Positions 1 to 5,240 of a DNA stretch of 5,721 nt are shown here, piece by piece. The first letter of the stretch is position 1. The number at the start of each line of letters is the position of its first letter. Source of the stretch: Candidatus Peregrinibacteria bacterium (GTDB lineage Bacteria; Patescibacteriota; Gracilibacteria; UBA1369; UBA12463); NCBI GenBank assembly GCA_023245695.1, contig JAHFJT010000067.1, positions 1-5,721 of the forward strand, in the 5' to 3' direction. Made by a program: the position numbers and the translations under genes. The notes under the pieces are model-generated. The model searched no databases, was not told where the DNA came from, and saw nothing but the letters and a program-made list of their open reading frames with translations.

Positions 1-785
1 TCCGAATCAAAGGGTCCGAAGAGGTCGCATTTTATAGTGTCGGCATGCGACTCATCGAAAGTCTCACGATCATCTCTCTCTACTTCATGAACTCGGTGCT
101 GCCCGTCCTCACAAAATCGATCGAATCCCACGACGGTCGTCACAGTTCGATTATTCAAAACGCCTTCGACTTTCTCTCGATCATGAGTTTTGCGATCGTC
201 GCTGGCGGATACGTTCTCGCCTATCCCATCATCGCGATCGTGAGCGATCCGAAGTACTTGAGTCGTTTGGGCGAAGGCATCTATGGCTCAGATATTGGCT
301 TGCAGATCCTTGTTTTTGCGCTCATGTTTTCCTTTATCAACACACTCTTTTCATTCGTACTCATCAGCGTGAATCAGCAAAAAAGATTGTTGTGGATCAA
401 TATTGGAGCGATCGTCGTCAACCTCGCAATCAACGCCCTCATTATTCCAAAGTACGGTTTCCGTGGCGCAGCTATGACCAGTGTGGTTGCAGAGTGTTAT
501 ATCTTAGTAGCAACATTCACGACCTCTCGAAAGTATCTAAAGTATAATTTGCGCTTTACCAACCTCATCAAAATTATTGCGTCCTCCGTCATCATGGGCA
601 TCGTGGTCTGGCTCTTACGTGAGCCAACATTTAAACTCATCGAAAACAAAAACTTCCTCGTGCTCGTGCCAATCGGCGGCGCAATCTACGCCCTCATGCT
701 CATGCTCACCGGCGTACTCACTCGCGAAAAGTTCCGCAGCGTTCTCCGAAAAGAACAACCCGATATTATTCCGGAGCAGCCGTAA
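1..785 (+). CDS. Polysaccharide flippase (Wzx/RfbX-type), C-terminal part, 5' truncated
   Basis: This is the C-terminal part (260 codons visible; the frame is open from base 3 to the TAA at 783-785) of a multi-pass membrane protein of the MOP/MATE-like polysaccharide exporter superfamily. Such proteins flip undecaprenyl-linked sugar units across the cytoplasmic membrane. The frame is open upstream of the ATG at 45, and the residues there (GSEEVAFYSVGMRLIES) look like the usual family stretch between helices, so the ATG at 45 is internal and the real start lies outside the window. Several hydrophobic segments are visible. The segment around 'NIGAIVVNLAINALIIP' followed by 'YGFRGAAMTSVVAE' is typical of the polysaccharide-synthesis C-terminal domain. 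The tail is charged and probably cytoplasmic (REKFRSVLRKEQPD). The cargo cannot be deduced. A MurJ-type lipid II flippase is a less likely alternative. No clear terminator follows. Confidence 0.85.
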   Translation, partial: RIKGSEEVAFYSVGMRLIESLTIISLYFMNSVLPVLTKSIESHDGRHSSIIQNAFDFLSIMSFAIVAGGYVLAYPIIAIVSDPKYLSRLGEGIYGSDIGLQILVFALMFSFINTLFSFVLISVNQQKRLLWINIGAIVVNLAINALIIPKYGFRGAAMTSVVAECYILVATFTTSRKYLKYNLRFTNLIKIIASSVIMGIVVWLLREPTFKLIENKNFLVLVPIGGAIYALMLMLTGVLTREKFRSVLRKEQPDIIPEQP

Positions 786-847
786 TGTGCTGTTAGAAAT
801 TTACAACAGATTGCGTAGGGCTGTGCAGTGTTTTGCTGTATATGATC

Positions 848-876
848 TTGCTTTTTTGGCTTATTTTTGAGATAAT
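848..876 (+). promoter_or_regulatory. Candidate extended -10 promoter for the HNH-type gene
   Basis: TTGCTT (848-853) lies exactly 17 bases before GATAAT (871-876), and TGA directly precedes the -10, giving a TGn extended -10. The -10 matches TATAAT at 5 of 6 positions; the -35 matches only 3 of 6. The expected start, near 883, would give a leader of about 88 bases. The rest of the 786-970 gap holds only short inverted repeats (CTGTT/AACAG at 790-794/805-809 and GCTCCC/GGGAGC at 881-886/928-933), neither of which forms a convincing terminator. Confidence 0.4.
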
Positions 877-970
877 AAGAGCTCCCACAACCAGATACTT
901 CAGCTCGTTTACTTTACTTCTCCATTAGGGAGCAACACAGGGAATTTTATTTCTTTTTGATGCTTTTTGT

Positions 971-1795
971 ATGGAAAATCTTGAACACTGGTCCGATGAC
1001 GCACTCCTCATTGCCACACAGAAGTATGGCGAGGAAGCGCGCAAGTGGCGTAATAAATTCCTGGGACTCCTTCCCGAAATCAATCGTCGAAAACTCTATG
1101 AACAGAGAGGCTTTCCATCTATTTTTTACTTTGCCAAAGTTCTCGGCGGAGTAAGCGAAGAGCAGGTGCGAACGGTGCTGCGCGTGGAAGAATCGCTGCA
1201 GGATAAGCCCATGATGCATGCCTTACTGGTAAATGGCGACGTGAGTATCAATAAAATGGTAAAGGTTCACACAGTCGCAACGTCAGCGAACGAAGAGGCT
1301 CTTGCAAGCCAGGTCCAACTCCTCTCAAATCGAGCGGTAGAAACGTTAGCAAAAGATATACGGAGCATGTCAAATTCATCCAGCTTCATGCACGTGCAGG
1401 AATCTGCAACAGAAAATAACCTGAAACTTGAGCAAGATGTGGAGCGGGAGCTCATGCACCTCCAAGATAAAGGAATCGACATAAATGAATTTCTTCGAGA
1501 AGCGCTCAAAAAACGCGAACTCGAAATTGAACAAGAAAAAGAAGCGATTGCCACAGCCTGCACGGAAACCACATCAAGATATATTCCTCAAGCCGTACGC
1601 GACATTCTCACGAAAGAATACGGCACGAAGTGCTCAATAGAAACTTGCAAAAACCCTTCCGAGGAGATCCATCACACACAGAGATTCTTCCTCTCGCGCA
1701 AGCACAATCCATACTACATGGCTCCGCTATGCCAAGAACATCACCAAATTGCACACACCATTGATCTCAAAGTGCAGGAAAAGAAAAGGCTATAG
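971..1795 (+). CDS. DUF222-like/HNH endonuclease-type protein
   Basis: This 274-residue soluble protein has three visible parts. Residues 35-130 resemble the helical DUF222-like region found before HNH domains: 'RRKLYEQRGFPSIFYFA' followed by 'LGGVSEEQVRTVLRVEE' and 'LLVNGDVSINKMVKV'. Residues 150-195 are rich in Glu, Lys and Leu and may form a coiled coil. Residues 219-262 carry an HNH-like Cys/His set: C221, C226, the pair H234-H235, N246, C254, H257, H258 and H262. In this family the HH pair acts as metal ligand and general base and the cysteines bind structural zinc, so a metal-dependent DNA nuclease is likely, but its target is unknown. The ATG at 971 has no Shine-Dalgarno site. A TTG/ATG at 957/960 is in another frame. 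The stop overlaps the murD stop tail to tail. A domesticated mobile-element nuclease is an alternative. Confidence 0.75.
   Translation: MENLEHWSDDALLIATQKYGEEARKWRNKFLGLLPEINRRKLYEQRGFPSIFYFAKVLGGVSEEQVRTVLRVEESLQDKPMMHALLVNGDVSINKMVKVHTVATSANEEALASQVQLLSNRAVETLAKDIRSMSNSSSFMHVQESATENNLKLEQDVERELMHLQDKGIDINEFLREALKKRELEIEQEKEAIATACTETTSRYIPQAVRDILTKEYGTKCSIETCKNPSEEIHHTQRFFLSRKHNPYYMAPLCQEHHQIAHTIDLKVQEKKRL
1790..1795. other. Palindrome CTATAG encoding Leu-stop of two convergent genes
   Basis: CTATAG is its own reverse complement. Read on the + strand it is the last Leu codon (CTA) and TAG stop of the HNH-type gene; read on the - strand it is the last Leu codon and TAG stop of murD. There is no intergenic space and no room for an ordinary terminator between them, so each transcript must run into the other gene. 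Confidence 0.9.
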
Positions 1796-3265
1796 GCCCG
1801 CGCCAATCGCGCCCATCTCGCCCGCTAATTTCTTAAACACCTCCCCTCGCTCCTTATAGTTCTTGAACTCATTGAAGCTTGCGGCCGCAGGTGACATCAG
1901 TACCACGGAGTCGCCACCCAGCGATCGCGCCTCAGCCACGGCTCCTTCGACCGCCTCACGGAGACCACCGACCGTCACGCAGCTCACCGGCAACCGACAC
2001 ACACTCCCATCCTCCACACACGACGTATGACCTGCCTTAAGGGCCTCGCCAATGCGCACGCCCGACGGCCCCATCAAAAATATTTTTTGCAAAAATTTCA
2101 TCTGCGAAAGTCGCCATCCGAGCGCCGTGAAATCGCTCCCCTTTTCACTTCCACCTGCGATCAAGAAAAATGGCTTTTCCAAGTCGTTAAACGTAGCACA
2201 CGCGGCAATACACGCCTCAGGTGTCGTCGAAAAAGAATCGTTATAAAACGCCACAGAAAAATTCCCATCGCCCTTCATGACGTCGCCCGTGACGATCATC
2301 TCGCCTACCGGTTCGAGCCGATGTGGTAATCCTTGAAACGTTCGCAAAGATACCTCAATAGTATGTAAACTCACGTCCATAATCTGCGCCACTGCTACCG
2401 ACGGCAACACATTCTCGAGATTATGCCGACCCAGTAAGGCGATATCCTTACACGCGATTACCTCACGCGCACCTCGTTCCCTCGGATCCATATCCGACTC
2501 ATCGACAAAATATATGCGGCCACTATCCACCCAGAGCGCGCCACTTCCACCCTGTCGTGTACTGATATAAATACGCTGTGCACTTCCCAGCTCGGCGAAC
2601 TCCTTTGCATACGGATAATCCGCATTCAAAAGGGCAAAATCAGCATCCGTCTGAAACTGCATGATCGGGTACTTCGACTCATGATACTCCTCCACCGACG
2701 CGTGATAATCCAGATGTTCAGAGGTCACATTCAGCACCACCGCAATATGCGGACTCTGCTCCAGATCCACCAGCTGAAAACTCGAGAGCTCAAGAACTAC
2801 CGTCGCATCTTCGCTCAACTCATCCAGAAAACTCACCGCTGGCACGCCAATATTTCCACCTAGAAATACTTTGTGGCCGCCGCGCCGCAAAATATCCGTA
2901 ATCAATGACGATGTTGTTCCCTTTCCTTTCGTCCCCGTCACACCAATAATCGGCACAGGGCAGTGCTCAAAAAAGTACTTCGTCATGCTCGTCACGACCG
3001 TTTGACTATCCGACTCATCGACGAGCTCCGCAATCTCAGGTTTGAAATACGAGATCCCCGGACTCCGAAACACCACATCGAAATCACGCAATCCGCTCAG
3101 ATACTCAGAGCCACCACGGAACTTCACGCCATCAGCTAATCCTTCCACGCGCTCGCTCTGATCACACACCGTCACATCACTATATCCATGCCGCAGCAGA
3201 TATTCGCACATCGCACGACCTTCTACGCCGTATCCCAAAATTGCTATCTTGTCAGTTTTTTCCAT
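1790..3265 (-). CDS. murD: UDP-N-acetylmuramoyl-L-alanine--glutamate ligase (MurD)
   Basis: Cytoplasmic Mur ligase that adds glutamate (normally D-Glu) to UDP-MurNAc-L-Ala using ATP, an early step of peptidoglycan synthesis. At 491 residues it is longer than E. coli MurD (438), partly through inserts near 235-268 and 325-338. Domain 1 is a Rossmann fold (IAILGYGVEGRA, 7-18) with the SPG motif (68-70). Domain 2 has the ATP loop GTKGKGTT (111-118), ELSSFQL (159-165), NVTSEHLD with H184, and K198, the probable carbamylated lysine. GRHNLEN (279-285) and GLPHR (312-316) follow. Domain 3 has GGSEKG (371-376) and SPAAASFNEFKNYKERG (458-474). The usual DSKAT motif reads DSFST (343-347), so the identity of the glutamate isomer should not be assumed. 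The ATG at 3265 fits the start of the Rossmann fold; no Shine-Dalgarno site precedes it. It follows mutY by 59 bases and is not beside other dcw genes here. Confidence 0.95.
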   Translation of the reverse strand: MEKTDKIAILGYGVEGRAMCEYLLRHGYSDVTVCDQSERVEGLADGVKFRGGSEYLSGLRDFDVVFRSPGISYFKPEIAELVDESDSQTVVTSMTKYFFEHCPVPIIGVTGTKGKGTTSSLITDILRRGGHKVFLGGNIGVPAVSFLDELSEDATVVLELSSFQLVDLEQSPHIAVVLNVTSEHLDYHASVEEYHESKYPIMQFQTDADFALLNADYPYAKEFAELGSAQRIYISTRQGGSGALWVDSGRIYFVDESDMDPRERGAREVIACKDIALLGRHNLENVLPSVAVAQIMDVSLHTIEVSLRTFQGLPHRLEPVGEMIVTGDVMKGDGNFSVAFYNDSFSTTPEACIAACATFNDLEKPFFLIAGGSEKGSDFTALGWRLSQMKFLQKIFLMGPSGVRIGEALKAGHTSCVEDGSVCRLPVSCVTVGGLREAVEGAVAEARSLGGDSVVLMSPAAASFNEFKNYKERGEVFKKLAGEMGAIGAGL

Positions 3266-3271
3266 GCGCGA

Positions 3272-3301
3272 ATACTAGCATATTACCCACGACTCGGTCG
3301 A
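3272..3301 (-). promoter_or_regulatory. Candidate murD promoter giving a leaderless or nearly leaderless mRNA
   Basis: On the - strand TCGACC (3301-3296) stands 18 bases before TAGTAT (3277-3272), and TGC directly precedes it as an extended -10. Each hexamer matches consensus at 4 of 6 positions. Only 6 bases separate the -10 from the murD ATG, so transcription would begin at or next to the start codon, which agrees with the absence of a Shine-Dalgarno site. Read-through from mutY is the alternative source of murD mRNA. Confidence 0.35.
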
Positions 3302-3324
3302 GAGACGGCTTTTGAAGCCAAGGT

Positions 3325-4404
3325 TTATCCCAAAAGTTCCCGGATCACCTCGTCATCCGCTGGTGGAAATTCATACTGCGAGATCTCGTCCAGACGTACC
3401 CACTTGATCTCCTGGCCCTCTTTGCCAAAAGGCTCCCCGAGGAGAATCTGGCAACGGTGCCAACTCAATTTTACATATCGATCCTCGTAGTAATGTTCCG
3501 TTCGCATAAACGGCGGACGAACCGCGGCCTCAATGCCTAGCTCTTCTTGGAGCTCGCGCTTGAGACACGCTCGCTCATTTTCACACAGCTCTAATTTTCC
3601 ACCTGGAAACTCGTACATATCATTGAGATGTTTTTTGTTCGTGCGTTTCTGGATAAGCACTTCTTGGTGTTTGCCATTTTTTCGCCAGATAATGCCTGCG
3701 GCCACGCGAACGACGTGAGCGGCTCCCGTTCCCGCACCCTCGATCTTTCTCGTTACACGTTTCGATACCAATGTATTTCCAATATTTTCCATTTTTTGCG
3801 CAGCCTTTTTTGCCGCTTTCAGAGCCTTTAACTCCCCTGCTGCGTAATCCATCAGGCCTTGATAAAACTCCCGCGCGTGACCGCGCGGACACGCCTCTGC
3901 CGCAATCACTTTCAACTCCGCGTCGGGTTGTTCTCCAAAAAAATGTTTGAGCATTTGTCGCACATTCGTATCGAGTGCCACGCAATCTTCCCCATACGCA
4001 AACGACAAAATCGCACCCGCCGTGTACTCACCCACGCCAGGAATGCGGCGCAACATCGCATACGTCGACGGAAACACACCGCCGAATTCATGCATCACCA
4101 GCTGTGCTCCTACGATCAAATTCCGAAATCGCCGATAGTATCCCAAGCCGCGCACGTACTCTATCACCTCTTCCCACTGCGCATCAGCCAAACTCACAAT
4201 CGTCGGAAATCGCGCCATAAACTTCACAAAAAACGGCACGACACGCTCCGCCTGCGTCTGCTGGAGCATCACCTCGGAAATCCAGACAGCATACGGATCC
4301 CGCTGCATGCGCACCTCTCGCCACGGAAGATCCCGCTTGTTCGCGGCAAACCACTCGACGATGAACTCACCAAACTGCTTTAGTGTAGAGAATTTCATAG
4401 CCAT
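3325..4404 (-). CDS. mutY: MutY adenine glycosylase fused to MutT-type Nudix hydrolase; no Fe-S cysteines
   Basis: One 359-residue protein combines two arms of the oxidised-guanine (GO) defence. Residues 1-190 are a MutY HhH-GPD glycosylase: WREVRMQRDPYAVWISEVMLQ (28-48, split here for reference only: catalytic E44), GLGYY (86-90), helix-hairpin-helix IPGVGEYTAG (121-130) with Y127, and ALDTNV (143-148) with catalytic D145. The [4Fe-4S] loop is missing: after LMDYAAG (184-190) comes a Lys/Ala-rich stretch without cysteine. A linker leads to a Nudix domain (232-358) with a complete Nudix box: G269, E275, R283, E284, E287, E288, G290. Its flanks, EFPGGK, GEPFGKEGQ and EFPPAD, match E. coli MutT far better than the inactive Nudix fold of normal MutY. 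The ATG at 4404 is chosen because GAGG lies 6 bases upstream; TTG 4422 and ATG 4398 are alternatives. murD follows, and vapB is divergent. Confidence 0.9.
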   Translation of the reverse strand: MAMKFSTLKQFGEFIVEWFAANKRDLPWREVRMQRDPYAVWISEVMLQQTQAERVVPFFVKFMARFPTIVSLADAQWEEVIEYVRGLGYYRRFRNLIVGAQLVMHEFGGVFPSTYAMLRRIPGVGEYTAGAILSFAYGEDCVALDTNVRQMLKHFFGEQPDAELKVIAAEACPRGHAREFYQGLMDYAAGELKALKAAKKAAQKMENIGNTLVSKRVTRKIEGAGTGAAHVVRVAAGIIWRKNGKHQEVLIQKRTNKKHLNDMYEFPGGKLELCENERACLKRELQEELGIEAAVRPPFMRTEHYYEDRYVKLSWHRCQILLGEPFGKEGQEIKWVRLDEISQYEFPPADDEVIRELLG

Positions 4405-4410
4405 ATAGTA

Positions 4411-4416
4411 CCTCAA
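4411..4416 (-). promoter_or_regulatory. Ribosome binding site deciding the mutY start
   Basis: On the - strand TTGAGG ends 6 bases before the ATG at 4404, giving a GAGG Shine-Dalgarno core at good spacing. This favours 4404 over the further upstream TTG at 4422, which has no such site, and over the ATG at 4398, which would be 12 bases away. The hexamer TACTAT in the 6-base gap could instead be a -10 box for a leaderless start at 4398. Confidence 0.5.
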
Positions 4417-4425
4417 GTTCAAAAA

Positions 4426-4454
4426 TTGACGAACACATTTTTAAGGGGTAAAAT
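4426..4454 (+). promoter_or_regulatory. Sigma70-type promoter of the vapBC-like pair
   Basis: TTGACG (4426-4431) and TAAAAT (4449-4454) are separated by exactly 17 bases; each matches consensus at 5 of 6 positions. The predicted start falls near 4461, inside the inverted repeat 4457-4477, so a repressor bound there would block transcription. The leader to the ATG at 4492 would be about 30 bases. Confidence 0.75.
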
Positions 4455-4456
4455 AA

Positions 4457-4477
4457 AGAGGTAATAAAGAAACCTCT
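4457..4477. promoter_or_regulatory. Inverted repeat, probable autoregulatory operator of vapBC
   Basis: AGAGGT (4457-4462) and ACCTCT (4472-4477) form perfect 6-base arms around a 9-base AT-rich spacer. The repeat begins 2 bases after the -10 box and covers the predicted transcription start. Toxin-antitoxin operons of the VapBC type are usually repressed by the antitoxin, alone or with toxin, at such repeats; assigning VapB as the ligand here is inference. As RNA it would also form a weak hairpin in the leader. Confidence 0.6.
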
Positions 4478-4491
4478 CCAAAAACCACACT

Positions 4492-4752
4492 ATGCCTAAA
4501 CTTCTTGCTACAAAACGAAAAAAAGTAAACTTCATGGTGGATGAAGGTATTCTTGAGCGAGTGGAAGCGATAATTCCCTCAGGTGAACGGAGTGATTTTG
4601 TAAACCATGCTATGGAACAAGCGCTTATAGTATACGGCAGAAAAAAAGCTTTTGAATTCTTTCAAGAATTGCCCAAGAAGGGGAAAAAGAAATGGACGAG
4701 TGATAATATTGTAAAATTTATAAAAAATGAGAGAAAGAAGAGGCTTCTCTAA
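4492..4752 (+). CDS. VapB-like ribbon-helix-helix antitoxin
   Basis: An 86-residue basic protein. Residues 10-45 fit a ribbon-helix-helix DNA-binding unit: a short strand (KKVNFMV), a helix (DEGILERVEAII) and, after 'PSGER', a second helix (SDFVNHAMEQAL). The C-terminal part, with WTSDNIVKFIKNERKKR, is Lys/Arg-rich and in such antitoxins would contact and neutralise the toxin. It is the first gene of a two-gene unit with a PIN-domain toxin whose ATG lies inside its last codons. The ATG at 4492 has no Shine-Dalgarno site; the start is supported by the promoter spacing and by the strand beginning soon after it. Base composition is AT-rich (22 of 60 G or C in 4501-4560) against 34 of 60 in a stretch of mutY (4201-4260), consistent with acquisition by transfer. 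A solitary regulator is less likely given the partner. Confidence 0.75.
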   Translation: MPKLLATKRKKVNFMVDEGILERVEAIIPSGERSDFVNHAMEQALIVYGRKKAFEFFQELPKKGKKKWTSDNIVKFIKNERKKRLL

Positions 4753-5176
4753 GCAGACATTGGTGATGGATGCATCAGTAATGATAAAGCTGATCGCCCA
4801 GGAAGATGGCATCGAAACGCCTCTTGAAAAAGCGGTCCAAAAGCTTAGTAGCGACATTTTAGACAATATGTTCGATATAGTAAGCTCTCCATTACTATGT
4901 TGGGAAGTGGGAAGTTGGGCAAGCCGTGCATTTCCACAGCAAGCCCTCCAGATTATATCATCTTTACCCATTTTTGGAATTCAAGAACACCGACTGAGCC
5001 TCGAAGTTTCTTCGTTAACTTTTGAAATAATGAGGAAATGTCCTCATGTAAGTTTTTATGATGCTTCCTATCATGGACTAGCAATGTATTTGAATGCCAC
5101 ATTTTTAACGAATGATACGGCATACCATCGCGAAGCTCACAGCTTTGGCCACATAAAGCTTCTCAAAGATTACTAA
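4727..5176 (+). CDS. VapC-like PIN-domain ribonuclease toxin
   Basis: A 149-residue PIN domain. The four acidic positions expected for the metal site are visible: D15 in VMDASVMIKL, E60 in SPLLCWEVGSW, D112 in FYDASYHGLA and D130 in FLTNDTAYH. VapC toxins of this fold cut tRNA or rRNA and are held inactive by the paired antitoxin; the target here cannot be told. The gene overlaps the antitoxin gene by 26 bases, longer than the common 1-8 base overlap. The ATG at 4727 has no Shine-Dalgarno site and would be reached by coupled translation. TTG 4760, GTG 4763 or ATG 4766 would give a shorter protein starting right at the first PIN strand; AGAGG at 4739-4743 lies too far from them to decide. The length suits an intact toxin, with no frameshift. 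Confidence 0.8.
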   Translation: MRERRGFSKQTLVMDASVMIKLIAQEDGIETPLEKAVQKLSSDILDNMFDIVSSPLLCWEVGSWASRAFPQQALQIISSLPIFGIQEHRLSLEVSSLTFEIMRKCPHVSFYDASYHGLAMYLNATFLTNDTAYHREAHSFGHIKLLKDY

Positions 5177-5183
5177 GCGCTTA
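5174..5183. repeat. 10-base perfect palindrome at the vapC stop
   Basis: TAAGCGCTTA is a perfect 10-base palindrome that begins with the vapC TAA stop. It has no loop and is not followed by a run of T, so it is a poor terminator candidate. It lies just upstream of the promoter of the next gene and could be a protein-binding site. Confidence 0.35.
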
Positions 5184-5193
5184 AAGCTAAATA

Positions 5194-5222
5194 TTGCTAA
5201 AAATAAAAATATATGTTATAAT
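5194..5222 (+). promoter_or_regulatory. Near-consensus extended -10 promoter of the last gene
   Basis: TTGCTA (5194-5199), a 17-base spacer, and a perfect TATAAT (5217-5222) preceded by TGT as a TGn extension. The spacer is A/T-rich. The predicted start near 5229 leaves a leader of about 12 bases before the ATG at 5241, made almost only of A and T and without any G, so no Shine-Dalgarno site is possible. Confidence 0.75.
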
Positions 5223-5240
5223 TAAAAAAATAAAAAACAA

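Noticed and set aside
577..870. Open frame of 97 codons on the + strand across the flippase end
   Set aside because: It overlaps the flippase in another frame, and its Ser/Cys-rich product is typical of an out-of-frame reading. No promoter or start signal supports it.
786..870. T-rich stretch after the flippase as a rho-independent terminator
   Set aside because: The T-runs at 852-857 and 864-868 are not preceded by a stable GC-rich stem; CTGTT/AACAG at 790-809 is short and too far away.
3307..3319. GGCTT-TTG-AAGCC hairpin between mutY and murD as a terminator
   Set aside because: The stem has 5 base pairs and no T-run follows in the direction of mutY transcription, so mutY-murD read-through remains possible.
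3620..3985. Open frame of 121 codons on the - strand inside mutY
   Set aside because: It is frame-shifted relative to mutY, and the product is a low-complexity Arg/Gly-rich sequence. It does not indicate a frameshift because the mutY frame is continuous.
3859..4383. Open frame of 174 codons on the + strand, antisense to mutY
   Set aside because: The product is Arg/His/Pro-rich with no recognisable motif, while the opposite strand encodes conserved MutY motifs. It is a shadow of a GC-rich gene.
4579..4971. Open frame of 130 codons on the - strand across vapB and vapC
   Set aside because: It is antisense to two genes with clear RHH and PIN features and has no motif of its own.
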